The notes under the pieces were generated by a model. The model had not been told where the DNA came from, ran no database searches, and saw nothing but the letters and a program-made list of their open reading frames with translations. The translations under genes were made by a program, and so were the position numbers. Positions 16,674 to 25,608 of a DNA stretch of 64,000 nucleotides are shown piece by piece. Position 1 is the stretch's first letter. The number at the start of each line of letters is the position of its first letter. Source of the DNA: GCA-002050365 sp964237235 (lineage in GTDB: Bacteria; Acidobacteriota; Blastocatellia; Pyrinomonadales; Pyrinomonadaceae); NCBI GenBank assembly GCA_964237235.1, contig CAXSGY010000021.1:28589-92588 (forward strand). The letters are read 5' to 3'.

Positions 16674-17396
16674 ATGCGTCATTGTTACAGCGCAAGAACA
16701 TTAAATAATCCAAATAAAGTTATGAATACATATATGAAAACAAGAAACTACATTTTACTAACTATTATTTGTTTTGCTGCTTCGATAAATGTTTTTAGCC
16801 AAGCTAAACAGATTAGCAAGGAAGATTATTATCAGCCTTATCGGGAAGCACTCAGTAAAAAGGACGATTTATCACGTCGAAACCTTACTAAGCAAGAAAA
16901 TTACAGAGATGGCAAATTATTTAGCACGACCGAAATTACCGACGAGTATCTAAAGCCTGACAGAAGACATTATTTAGAAGTTGAAAAATTTGCCGATTAT
17001 ACAAATAAGGACGAACTTATTAAAATCGGTAAAATATATTATTGCAGAAGAAACGATGGCGAGTGGAAGCAATATCAAAGTTGGTGTTCGGGCGGCAGTG
17101 CCTCTGGATTATCAAATATTGTGAGTTCAGAGTATACAGTCGAAGATTCAAACGTAAGCGATCAAAAGGTTAAACTTTATCGAAATTATACGACTTACAA
17201 AAACACTTATTCGCCTGATAAAGACAAAGAAGGCTTATCATATTCGGAAAGCAAATACTGGTTAGATAAAAACGGATTTATTTTGCGCCAAGAAATAAAA
17301 AGTGGTTTGTTAGAGCCGCAGAGAATTTATCGTCAACAAACTGATTCATATGAATATAATCCTAAAAATCTCAAAATCGAAGCACCGATAAAATAG
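16674..17396 (+). CDS. Secreted hypothetical protein, AT-rich gene
   Basis: A 240-residue protein of unknown function. A TGGAGAAA ribosome site supports the ATG at 16674, but internal Mets at 16722 and 16734 give a more usual signal peptide (MKTRNYILLTIICFAASINVFSQ without the long leader). The mature region is Tyr/Lys-rich, with KIGKIYYCRRNDGEWKQYQ, a possible disulphide pair (Cys in YYCRR and SWCSGG), and YWLDKNGFILRQEIKSG near the C-terminus, reminiscent of LolA-like or outer-membrane lipoprotein-sorting domains, though I cannot confirm that. Codon usage (TTA, AAA, AAT, ATA) is much more AT-rich than in neighbours, which may indicate recent acquisition. Confidence 0.65.
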   Translation: MRHCYSARTLNNPNKVMNTYMKTRNYILLTIICFAASINVFSQAKQISKEDYYQPYREALSKKDDLSRRNLTKQENYRDGKLFSTTEITDEYLKPDRRHYLEVEKFADYTNKDELIKIGKIYYCRRNDGEWKQYQSWCSGGSASGLSNIVSSEYTVEDSNVSDQKVKLYRNYTTYKNTYSPDKDKEGLSYSESKYWLDKNGFILRQEIKSGLLEPQRIYRQQTDSYEYNPKNLKIEAPIK

Positions 17397-17516
17397 AATT
17401 CAATAGCAAATATTTGATAAAATTTGGCAACATAGCCGAAATTTGTTAGCCTTGACGTTGATTAAGTGCATCAAACACGAAAAATTTTATTCAGCATTTT
17501 AATATATAAAAAGATT

Positions 17517-19472
17517 ATGTTCAGTGATAATTTCAGACGCGGCGAAGAAAAAGGAAAGGGAAAAACCGGCTCGAAGGCGGCTTCGAAATTAGCGGATTTG
17601 GGTTGGAAGGCGTTTCAGGCGGTCAATAAATCGCTGCCCGAAAGCGCGTCTATTACGCCGAATTGGGCGGCGGAACCGCTTTTGAAGTCTTATGAAAAAA
17701 CCGCGCCGCCGCTCGGTTTTCCGCGTGAAACGGATTCGCTGTGTCCGACGTGCGTGAAAAATGTGCGTGAAGGCGTGATTAACAAAACGATTCCGCTCGA
17801 GATTTTGAAAAATTCGCATCCGGGCGAGATAAAAGCCGATATTCTGGTCGAAAACGGTCAGGTGATTATGCGGAAAAATTGTCCGACGCACGGCGAGTTT
17901 GAAGACGTTTTGGCGACCGACGCGAATTTTTTACAGAGGATCGAATCGCTTTTTTACGGGCGCGATTTCAAATCGGCGGAAGACTCGCACGTTCATCATC
18001 ACGGAACGAGCGACATCAAATTCGGGCGCGGCGCAGTTTTGACGGTTGATCTGACGAACCGCTGCAATATGATGTGCAACCCGTGTTTTATGGACGCGAA
18101 CCAGGTCGGCTACGTTCACGAACCGACGTTTGAAGACACGAAACAGATTTTAGATAATGCGGTTTCGTTTAAACCGCGAAGACAAATCATTATTCTGTTT
18201 TCGGGCGGCGAACCGACCATCGCGCCGCACTTTTTGGAATCGGTCGCGTATGCAAGAAAGGTTGGATTTTATCGCATTTTAGCGGCGACGAACGGCATTC
18301 GTTACGCCGAAGACATCGAATTTTGCAAAGCGGCGAAGGAAGCCGGACAACACGGTGTTTATCTGCAATTCGACGGAACGAGCGAAGAAAAAAACAAACA
18401 TCGCGGCGTGGGAAATTTGTTCGATGTCAAATTAAAAGCCATCGAAAATCTTGCGTCGGTCGGCATCAAAGTTACTCTGGTGACAACGATTGTCAATACG
18501 ATCAATAATGATGCCATCGGCGACATCGTGAAATTTGCGGCGGAAAATATTGATAAAGTTCAGACGATTGCGTTTCAGCCGGTTTCGTTTACCGGACGCG
18601 ACGAAGACGTTTCGGACGCGGATCGCAAACAGCAACGCTACACGCTCGCCGGAATGACGCACGATTTGAACAAACAATTAAAGGGAAATCTCGACATTCA
18701 GCCGCTGCGTGATTGGTTTCCGCTTTCAAGTTATTCGGCGTTTACTTCCGTGATGGATATGCTGCAGGGCGCGGATGCGCCTTGGGGTTGGTCGTCGTGC
18801 AACTGTCATCCGAACTGCGGAATTTTCACGCTCGTCGTCGTCAACAAACGAACGAATCAGATGACTTCGCTGTTCGAGTTTTTCAACTACGAACAATTTA
18901 TGAAAGATGTCGCCGTCATCACCGACACGGCGCGCGGCAAAAAATTGACGATGGCGCAGCTCGGAATGGCGATTATGCGAAACTACGACGCGGGTAATGC
19001 ACCGGAAGGGTTTCCGATTTCGCAAATTTTGAATTTGTTCAAGCCGTCGTCCGCCAATTCCAACTCCGACCGCAACGATCGAATGCAGACACGCGCCGAA
19101 GAAGACGTTTGGCGCGTTTTGTGCGTCGAGGGAATGTGGTTTCAGGATTTGTTCACTTACGATTTTCGCCGCACGGAAATGTGCGTCATTCCATACGGCA
19201 CGCAGGAAGGCGAAATTTCCTTTTGCGCTTACAATACGGGCGTTGGCTGGCGGCAAATCGTCGAAGAAATGAACAAAACCGCGTCGCTGGGCGAATGGTA
19301 TAAGGAAAACGGTCGCCACGCCGTTTACGCCGCCGGAAAAGCGGTTCCGAACATTGCGAAAACGCGCAGCTTGAGTTTGCCGGTGATTGCGAAGGTTTTA
19401 GCCGAAGATTTGGATAAACCGAATGCGACACCGTATTTGGTTGAAGAAGAGCGCGAAACAGTCGGCGTTTGA
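17517..19472 (+). CDS. Radical SAM enzyme, tetraether/membrane-spanning lipid synthase (Tes)-like
   Basis: A 651-residue protein. The N-terminal part has a CxxC (Cys76, Cys79 in SLCPTC) and a later Cys122 in KNCPTHGEFED, the rubredoxin-like iron-binding arrangement described for archaeal Tes. The radical SAM core follows with CNMMCNPC (Cys183, Cys187, Cys190 as Cx3Cx2C), FSGGEPT and QFDGTSEE. The C-terminal half has further cysteines (SSCNCHPNCG, RVLCVEGMW) for auxiliary clusters. Tes joins lipid chains by C-C bond formation, and related enzymes are implicated in membrane-spanning lipids of Acidobacteriota; that function here is inference. I use the ATG at 17517 rather than the in-frame ATG at 17466. 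A second radical SAM gene follows 43 bp downstream. Confidence 0.7.
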   Translation: MFSDNFRRGEEKGKGKTGSKAASKLADLGWKAFQAVNKSLPESASITPNWAAEPLLKSYEKTAPPLGFPRETDSLCPTCVKNVREGVINKTIPLEILKNSHPGEIKADILVENGQVIMRKNCPTHGEFEDVLATDANFLQRIESLFYGRDFKSAEDSHVHHHGTSDIKFGRGAVLTVDLTNRCNMMCNPCFMDANQVGYVHEPTFEDTKQILDNAVSFKPRRQIIILFSGGEPTIAPHFLESVAYARKVGFYRILAATNGIRYAEDIEFCKAAKEAGQHGVYLQFDGTSEEKNKHRGVGNLFDVKLKAIENLASVGIKVTLVTTIVNTINNDAIGDIVKFAAENIDKVQTIAFQPVSFTGRDEDVSDADRKQQRYTLAGMTHDLNKQLKGNLDIQPLRDWFPLSSYSAFTSVMDMLQGADAPWGWSSCNCHPNCGIFTLVVVNKRTNQMTSLFEFFNYEQFMKDVAVITDTARGKKLTMAQLGMAIMRNYDAGNAPEGFPISQILNLFKPSSANSNSDRNDRMQTRAEEDVWRVLCVEGMWFQDLFTYDFRRTEMCVIPYGTQEGEISFCAYNTGVGWRQIVEEMNKTASLGEWYKENGRHAVYAAGKAVPNIAKTRSLSLPVIAKVLAEDLDKPNATPYLVEEERETVGV

Positions 19473-19515
19473 ATGCGGTATTTCGGATAAGTCGAACGGA
19501 AATTTTTATTTGCAA

Positions 19516-20496
19516 ATGAACGGAAAACTCGAAACATTTTATCAATTCGCGCGGTTCGCTTTTTCGGGCATTCCGGATGATGCCGTTTGTTCAGTGGATG
19601 TTACGAACCAGTGCAATCTGCGTTGTCACCATTGCTATTTTTTCGAACACGAGCATCCCGAAAATTCGGCGGTTGAACAGTGGCGGACTTTTTTTGAAAA
19701 ATTAAAGGTCGAAGGTTTCCCTTTTTTTTCCTGCACCTGGGTCGGCGGCGAGCCATTGATGCGAAAGGAAGTGATCGAAATGGGATCGCGGTATTTTCGC
19801 AGCAATATGGTTGTTACCAACGGCACAATCGAGATTCCCGATTGGAAACACATACACTTTAAGGTATCGGTTGACGGCATAGAAGAACGGCACAACCGCG
19901 TGCGCGGCGCGAAAACTTATCAGCGCATTAAACGCACGATTAAGGCAGCGGCGGAGAAAAATCTGCGAATCGGGATCGCCACCGTTTTGACGAAAGAAAA
20001 CGAAGGCGAGCTGGAACAATTTGTCGAAGAATGGCGACAGGAACCGATCACGCGCGGCATCATCTTTGATTTTTATACGTATATGCACGGTCAGCCCGAA
20101 GCCGACAATCTATGGCTCGATTACGAAGAACGCGACCGCGTGATCGAACGAATTCTGAAAATCAAAAACAAATATCCGGGTTTGATCGAAATGCCGACGC
20201 GGGCATTGACGCTGCTCAAATCGGAGAATTGCCGTTCGGTAACCGATAATTGTCTCGCCGCTTCAAAAATGGCTTCGTGGAATGTGCAGGGCGAACGCAA
20301 GGAAAAATGTATTTTGGGACCGAAAGCCGATTGTGACCGTTGCGGCTGCGGCGTTCCTTTCTGGCTGCAAGCCGTCGAAGACCTGGACTCGGAAACCATC
20401 GGTCGGATGTTCGGGGCAAGCGCGGCGAAATATTCAAAGTATTTGATTCCGCTGCGTTATATCGCATCGAAAACAAGCAAAAAATCCGCCAGCTGA
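19516..20496 (+). CDS. Radical SAM protein of unknown function, SPASM-like C-terminus
   Basis: A 326-residue cytoplasmic enzyme. The cluster motif is CNLRCHHC (Cys33, Cys37, Cys40), followed by WVGGEPLM (SAM-binding GGE), VVTNGT and FKVSVDGIEERHNRVRG. The C-terminus carries a tight Cys group (KCILGPKADCDRCGCG) likely to bind an auxiliary iron-sulphur cluster, as in SPASM/Twitch or HpnH-like proteins. HpnH-type hopanoid enzymes share the overall length, but no hopanoid genes are nearby. It follows the Tes-like gene closely and probably acts in the same pathway, perhaps lipid modification; that is inference from context. The ATG at 19516 fits the family better than an earlier in-frame start overlapping the upstream gene. 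Confidence 0.75.
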   Translation: MNGKLETFYQFARFAFSGIPDDAVCSVDVTNQCNLRCHHCYFFEHEHPENSAVEQWRTFFEKLKVEGFPFFSCTWVGGEPLMRKEVIEMGSRYFRSNMVVTNGTIEIPDWKHIHFKVSVDGIEERHNRVRGAKTYQRIKRTIKAAAEKNLRIGIATVLTKENEGELEQFVEEWRQEPITRGIIFDFYTYMHGQPEADNLWLDYEERDRVIERILKIKNKYPGLIEMPTRALTLLKSENCRSVTDNCLAASKMASWNVQGERKEKCILGPKADCDRCGCGVPFWLQAVEDLDSETIGRMFGASAAKYSKYLIPLRYIASKTSKKSAS

Positions 20497-20655
20497 TTTT
20501 CAAATTTTGTTTTCCCGCAGAAATATGCCGGACGGATCAGCCGCCGCGATTTTGGAAATTAAATGATGATTCGCGTTTGGGTGTTCGGTTGAATTTTGCC
20601 GCCGGGAAATTACATTTAAATTATCGAATTCAAAAAACTAAGGAGAAAACTTAAA

Positions 20656-20862
20656 ATGCCGGATGAAAGAAATATCGCCCACGACAAAAAGGTTTTGGAC
20701 GAAAAAAAGGAAAATGAAACTTTGGAAATCGAGGGCGAACACCCCGAACACGCGCCGCAGCCGGGCAGAAAAACGCCGCAGGAACACGAAGATAAAGACG
20801 CGATTGACGAAAGCGGCAATATGATTCACGACGACGGTAAAGACGAAAACGACGCGAAATAA
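20656..20862 (+). CDS. Small acidic hypothetical protein
   Basis: A 68-residue, highly charged, probably unstructured protein (Glu, Asp, Lys, His and Pro-rich; no Cys or Trp, no hydrophobic segment). A strong AAGGAGAAAA ribosome site precedes the ATG, and a rho-independent terminator follows, which supports expression. It lies 159 bp after the second radical SAM gene and may be the end of that transcript. No family recognised. Confidence 0.6.
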   Translation: MPDERNIAHDKKVLDEKKENETLEIEGEHPEHAPQPGRKTPQEHEDKDAIDESGNMIHDDGKDENDAK

Positions 20863-20886
20863 AGCGTTTCGATAATTAACATTGAC

Positions 20887-20918
20887 GAAGCGAATGTTGG
20901 AAAAACGTTCGCTTTTTT
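20887..20918 (+). terminator. Rho-independent terminator
   Basis: AAGCGAATGTT (20888-20898) pairs with AACGTTCGCTT (20904-20914) with one G-U pair, followed by a run of T. It closes the radical SAM/small acidic protein unit before the GH38-like gene. Confidence 0.8.
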
Positions 20919-20981
20919 ACTTTAATAGAGCAATACAATAAAAACGACGAATAAAAGATAACCCCAACAGTCGGAAAATTT

Positions 20982-23546
20982 ATGCGAATCTTGAGAAAAT
21001 ATTTCAGATATTTTGCAAATATATTTTTGCTTGCGGTTATTTTGCAGCCGACTTTTTCGCTCGCCCAGCAGAAAAGATTTTACATCGCGCCGGACGATCA
21101 CACCGATTATTATTGGACGGCGGACGAAGCGACATACCGGCAGGCATTTCTGACGATGATTGATTATTACCTCAATAAAATGGACGCGACGCAGGCAAAC
21201 CCGTCGGATCAACAGATGCGCTGGGAATGCGACGGCAGTCTCTGGATGCGCGAATTCGAACGCAACCGCTCGTCGGCGCAATTCGACCGATTTATCAGTC
21301 GCCTCCGCGACGGGCATTTGAGCGTGCCTTTGAACGCGCTCGTGCTGGTCAACGGCGGCGCGCCGGCGGAGGCGGTTTTGCGCGGAATGTATTATCCGGG
21401 CTTGATCGAACGCCGCTATAACGTGCGGTTTCCGATGGCGATTGCGATGGAGAATCAAACTTTGCCGTATGGCTTGCCGTCGCTCTGGGCGGGCGCGGGC
21501 GCGAAATACAGTTGGAAGGGCGTGTGCGACTGCGCGACGATGGTTCCTTCCTTGACTAATCGTGACCGCGAAATTTACTACTGCGGCGGGCGCGATGGCA
21601 GCCGCGTTTTGATGAAGTGGAATTCGATATTTCAGGGCAACGAAAACTTCGGCGGTTATGCCGAAGCGTTTAATCCGCTCGGCGCGATTAACTTTGCCGA
21701 AAACAATGCGCTTTTCCAATCGCGTTATCCGTATCCGGTCATCGGCGCGTTCGGGCGCGGACACGACGGTTTGCAATACACGAGCGACGAATTCGTGACA
21801 GTCGCCCAACAAAACACGACCGCTAACCGCCGCATCATCGTCTCGAACGAAGAAGATTTTTTCCGCGATTTCGAATCGAATTACGGCGGTAATCTGGAAA
21901 CTTATTCAGCCGCCTACGGCAACGAATGGGACGCGCTGATCGCGTCTCTGGCAGAGGTTTCCTCGAAAATCAAACGCAGCACCGAAAAACTGCGCGGCGC
22001 GGAAGCGTTGGCGACGCTGGTCGCCGTCAATAATTCTTCGTTTATGGATTCGCGCGTTGCGGAGCGCGACCAGGCAATGATCGATTTGGGATTATATTTT
22101 GAACACGATTGGACGGCGAACGGTTCGGTCGGACGAACGGCGCGGGCGAATTGGAGTCGGAAATTGGAAGGCGAAATTTCCACATATGTTGACAAATTAA
22201 ACGCGGACGCGGTAGCCGAACTCGGCAAACAAATTTCCAACGACGGTTCCGAGCCGCGCTTTTTCGTTTTTAATCCGCTCGGCTGGACGCGCAGCGATTA
22301 TGCGGATTTCCCCTTCAAGCAAAATCGTAAGGTAAAAGTTCTTGATACAGCGAGCGGCGCGGAAGTTCCGTCGCAAATTATGCGTTTCGGCAATCATAAA
22401 GTTTTGCGCGTTTTCGCCGAAAACATTCCTTCGGTCGGTTACAAAACTTTTGAAATTCGCAGCGGCAAAGGCGCGGATTTTTCAAATGCAGCGACGGCGG
22501 GCGGCAACGTCATCGAAAACGATTTTTACCGCTTGACGCTCGCCGGCGACGGCGCAATTACGAGTTTGATTGATAAAACACGCAGCAACCGCGAGCTTGT
22601 CCGAACGATTAACGGCAGAGTTTTGAACGATTTGGGCGGCAATCGAAGCGGCACGGTGACTGTCGAAAACGCGGGCGCGGCGAGCGTGACATTACGCGCC
22701 GTCTCCGGCAGCCCTCTGAATCACACGACGCGCATAACGATGTTTCGCAACTCGAACCGCGTCGAAATCGAAAATCAAATCACGCAAAATTTCAGCGATG
22801 TCAAAACGTGGAGCTTTTCGTTCGACATCAGCGCGCCCGACGTTTGGCACGAAGAAGTCGGCGCGGTGATTCGCGGAAAATTACTGGCAAACGGCGGACA
22901 TTACGCCCCGAAAAACGCGCGTTACGATTGGCTGACGATGAATCATTTTGCCGATATGAGCGACGGCGCGGCGAATAATTTCGGCATCACCGTCTCGAAC
23001 GCCGACGATTCGTTTATGAAGCTCGGCGCGAGTTCGTCGGAAAATTTTGACACGACCACGCCGCAGATTAATGTTCTGGCGGGCGGACAAATTGACGGCG
23101 CGGAATACGGCATTCAAAATCAGGGCGGCGACGATTTTTTCCGGCAAAGATTCGCGCTGCAAACGCACAGCGCGTTTAACCAGACCGACGCAATGAAATT
23201 TTCCCTCGAACATCAAAATCCTTTATTAACGGGAACGATTCAGGCATCGTCGGGAGCTTCGCGTCCGTATCCGGCGACGAATTTTTCATTTCTGCAAATC
23301 TCGAATCCGAATGTTCTGCTGTGGGCTTTGAAGCCGGCGGAAGACGGCATCGCGCGCGGTATCGTCGCCCGCGTCTGGAATCAATCGAATTCGCCTGTGA
23401 ATTATAATTTGGCTTTATCGAGAACGATCAACGGCGCGGACAAACTGACAAGCATCGAAACTTTCATCGAAAACGCAAATGTTTCCGGCGGACAATTGAA
23501 CGCCGACATTAATCAGCAGCAAATTCAAACGCACCTTTTGAAATAG
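20982..23546 (+). CDS. Exported glycoside hydrolase family 38-like protein
   Basis: An 854-residue protein with a signal peptide (residues 1-28, FLLAVILQPTFSLA). The N-terminal domain starts with IAPDDHTDYYWTAD, which occupies the place of the HxDxGW zinc-binding motif of alpha-mannosidases. A GH38 mid-domain helical region follows (GNEWDALIASLAEVSSKIKRS), then the typical C-terminal beta-domains (FFVFNPLGWTRSDYADFP, IENDFYRLTLAGDGAITSLIDK, RVEIENQITQ). The segment aligning with the family nucleophile region (usually DxFGxS before LP) reads ENQTLPYGLPS, so the nucleophile Asp appears replaced or displaced. Activity on mannosides is therefore uncertain. It is a lone gene between a terminator and a convergent hairpin. 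Confidence 0.65.
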   Translation: MRILRKYFRYFANIFLLAVILQPTFSLAQQKRFYIAPDDHTDYYWTADEATYRQAFLTMIDYYLNKMDATQANPSDQQMRWECDGSLWMREFERNRSSAQFDRFISRLRDGHLSVPLNALVLVNGGAPAEAVLRGMYYPGLIERRYNVRFPMAIAMENQTLPYGLPSLWAGAGAKYSWKGVCDCATMVPSLTNRDREIYYCGGRDGSRVLMKWNSIFQGNENFGGYAEAFNPLGAINFAENNALFQSRYPYPVIGAFGRGHDGLQYTSDEFVTVAQQNTTANRRIIVSNEEDFFRDFESNYGGNLETYSAAYGNEWDALIASLAEVSSKIKRSTEKLRGAEALATLVAVNNSSFMDSRVAERDQAMIDLGLYFEHDWTANGSVGRTARANWSRKLEGEISTYVDKLNADAVAELGKQISNDGSEPRFFVFNPLGWTRSDYADFPFKQNRKVKVLDTASGAEVPSQIMRFGNHKVLRVFAENIPSVGYKTFEIRSGKGADFSNAATAGGNVIENDFYRLTLAGDGAITSLIDKTRSNRELVRTINGRVLNDLGGNRSGTVTVENAGAASVTLRAVSGSPLNHTTRITMFRNSNRVEIENQITQNFSDVKTWSFSFDISAPDVWHEEVGAVIRGKLLANGGHYAPKNARYDWLTMNHFADMSDGAANNFGITVSNADDSFMKLGASSSENFDTTTPQINVLAGGQIDGAEYGIQNQGGDDFFRQRFALQTHSAFNQTDAMKFSLEHQNPLLTGTIQASSGASRPYPATNFSFLQISNPNVLLWALKPAEDGIARGIVARVWNQSNSPVNYNLALSRTINGADKLTSIETFIENANVSGGQLNADINQQQIQTHLLK

Positions 23547-23614
23547 TGAAAAACTAAAAACTAAAAGTGAAAAATAATTATTCACTTTTAGTTAATCACT
23601 TTTCGTTCTTAGTT
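23545..23614. repeat. Hairpin of ACTAAAA/AGTGAAAA words between convergent genes
   Basis: The left arm (about 23545-23576) repeats AACTAAAA and AAAAGTGAA; the right arm (about 23579-23614) carries TTCACTTTTAGTTAATCAC and ends in TTAGTTT. Stem is imperfect. It spans exactly the gap between the convergent GH38-like and pgi genes and probably terminates both. Confidence 0.75.
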
Positions 23615-25308
23615 TAAGAAATAAGCGACAAAATTTTCTCTAATCCCGCTTTGACATCCGCGCCGAGATGAACGCGCAAGGCTCTGCGGTTTCTGTCGAG
23701 CAGAACCTGAAAATCGCCGCGCGCCTGCGCCGCTTTGACCACGCCGAACGTATATTTTTGACCGGGAACATCTAAATCCGTCGCGTCGTCCGACGTGATT
23801 TGCAGAAAAACGCCTTCGTTCGCGCCGCCTTTGTAAGCCTGTCCGGTCGAATGCAGAAAGCGCGGACCGAAGCCGAGACACGTGGCGACGCGCTTCGTTT
23901 CTAAAACGCGATGACGAATTTCTTGCAGCAGCGATTCGTTTTCCGCATTTCTTTCGATGTAGGCAAGCAGCGCGAAATAATCGTCCGGTTCGATTCGGTC
24001 GAGATGTGCTTGCAGATAAAGCGCGAGCGTTTTTCCTTGGTGAACCGCTTCGTTTAAATCGGCGACGTTTTTGTCGTCGGTGAAAAGTTTGACGCCGTCG
24101 GCTTCAAAGAAAGGCGTTTCGTCGGGCAGCTCGCCGGCTTTTTCGTATTCTTCGGTCAGTTTTTTGGCTTCGATTTTCGCCGCTTCGACATCGGGCTGAT
24201 TGAAAGTGTTGATTTGCATAATCGCGCCGGCGACGGCGGTCGCAAATTCCCAGCGGAAAAATTCCTGTCCGAGATTCATTTTGTCTTCGAGTTCGATGCG
24301 GACGACGGGCTGACCGGCGTTTTCAATTTGGTCGAATTTCGCTTCAAAATCTTCGTTACTCGAATCCTTCAATTTCAGATACGCGAAAACGCGGTCGTCG
24401 CCGTAAACGTCGGGCGTTTGAATCGCTTCGCGGTCAACGGGAATAATTGAAATGTCGGATTTGCCGGTTGATTCGGCGATAAGTTGTTCGAGCCACGCGC
24501 CGACATCGTAGATTTTTTCGTCGGTGAAAATAGTTAATTTGTCGCGTCCCTGCGTCTGGCAAACGCCGAGAATCGTTCCCAAGATCGCGCCCGGATTATT
24601 TTTGGGATCGTCGGTTTTGCACGCTTCAATCATTTCGGATGTGCGTGCATAAAAATCTTCGACATCAATCTGCATCGCGCTCGCCGGAATCATTCCGAAA
24701 TCCGACAGCGCGGAAAATCTGCCGCCTATTTGCGGGTCGCCGTAAAAAATATTTCCGAAATTATCCTTTTCAGCAACCTTCTGCATCTTCGAATCGGGGT
24801 CGGTAATGGCGACAAATTGTTTGCCCGCATCGTCCGCGCCGACTGTTTCGGAGACACGTTCGTAAAAATATTGTTTGAAGATGTTCGGCTCCAGCGTCGA
24901 GCCGGATTTGGAAGCGACGATAAACAGCGTATTTTTCAAATCGAGCTTCGATTCGAGCGTTCGAATTTGCGCCGGAACGGTCGAATCCAAAATATGAAAA
25001 TTCGTTTTTCCAAAGGTAATCGAAAAAACTTCCGGGCAGAGCGACGAGCCGCCCATTCCGAGCAGCGCGATGTCTTTGAAGTTTTTCGCGTCGTCGGCGA
25101 AGGCTTTGAATTTTTCCGAATCCTTCGATTCGCGTTCGACAATATCGAGCCAGCCGAGCCATTTCGCTTCGTCCTCGTTCGTCCAAACGCTCTGTTCTTT
25201 TTGCCAGACACGGGCGATCTTATTTTCCTTTTGCCATTCGTTAAACGCCGCTTCGACCGCCGCGTTCAATTCTTCGGGTAAAACGTATGAAAGCTGATTG
25301 ATTGCCAT
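23614..25308 (-). CDS. pgi: Glucose-6-phosphate isomerase
   Basis: Interconverts glucose-6-phosphate and fructose-6-phosphate (EC 5.3.1.9). The 564-residue protein has the two SIS domains of the PGI fold: IALLGMGGSSLCPEVF near residue 80, FIVASKSGSTLEPN near 128 (sugar-phosphate-binding SKSGST), FGNIFYGDPQIGGRFSALSDFG near 185-205 and GFGPRFLHSTGQAYKGG near 500. It resembles the PGI half of the bifunctional transaldolase-PGI proteins more than the E. coli enzyme, so the stand-alone form is notable but not rare. It sits alone, convergent with the GH38-like gene. Confidence 0.9.
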   Translation of the reverse strand: MAINQLSYVLPEELNAAVEAAFNEWQKENKIARVWQKEQSVWTNEDEAKWLGWLDIVERESKDSEKFKAFADDAKNFKDIALLGMGGSSLCPEVFSITFGKTNFHILDSTVPAQIRTLESKLDLKNTLFIVASKSGSTLEPNIFKQYFYERVSETVGADDAGKQFVAITDPDSKMQKVAEKDNFGNIFYGDPQIGGRFSALSDFGMIPASAMQIDVEDFYARTSEMIEACKTDDPKNNPGAILGTILGVCQTQGRDKLTIFTDEKIYDVGAWLEQLIAESTGKSDISIIPVDREAIQTPDVYGDDRVFAYLKLKDSSNEDFEAKFDQIENAGQPVVRIELEDKMNLGQEFFRWEFATAVAGAIMQINTFNQPDVEAAKIEAKKLTEEYEKAGELPDETPFFEADGVKLFTDDKNVADLNEAVHQGKTLALYLQAHLDRIEPDDYFALLAYIERNAENESLLQEIRHRVLETKRVATCLGFGPRFLHSTGQAYKGGANEGVFLQITSDDATDLDVPGQKYTFGVVKAAQARGDFQVLLDRNRRALRVHLGADVKAGLEKILSLIS

Positions 25309-25608
25309 AAATTTTCTTTATTTTAATTGTTTGTTTCTAAAAATCTTGCGCCAGCGAACCGCCAAAGTCAAAGGCTTCGCGCAAAAATTAGGAAAATCGA
25401 AAGTAAAATCAACAACTGTTCACTGTCAACTATTAACTCTTCACTATAAAACGGGTTTCTCTTAATTTTTTAACTGACAGCTGATAGTTGATAGTAAATG
25501 GTTTTGTTTTGAAAACTTTTCGCCGTTCGGGATTTAGAGTGATACTTCTGCGCCCGAAAAAACGCTTTAATGAGCGGAGAAGTTTTGCAAAAGAAACGAG
25601 GATTAAAA
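25309..25608. other. Divergent intergenic region with hairpin, no gene
   Basis: The gap between pgi and the lipoprotein gene. Apart from the hairpin at 25412-25505 and the CGAGGA ribosome site just before 25609, I see nothing defined. It must contain both divergent promoters. Confidence 0.5.
25412..25505. repeat. Imperfect hairpin of AACTGTTCACTGTCAACT words
   Basis: The left arm (CACTGTCAACTATTAACTC, about 25421-25440) pairs with the right arm (GACAGCTGATAGTTGATAGT, about 25476-25495). Both arms are built of CAACTAT, AACTGT and CACT-like words. It lies between divergent genes, so it is not simply a terminator. Confidence 0.65.

Noticed and set aside
20922..21812. 296-codon minus-strand frame opposite the GH38-like gene
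   Set aside because: It is antisense to a clear coding gene, with Arg/His-rich, low-complexity translation typical of GC-biased complementary frames.
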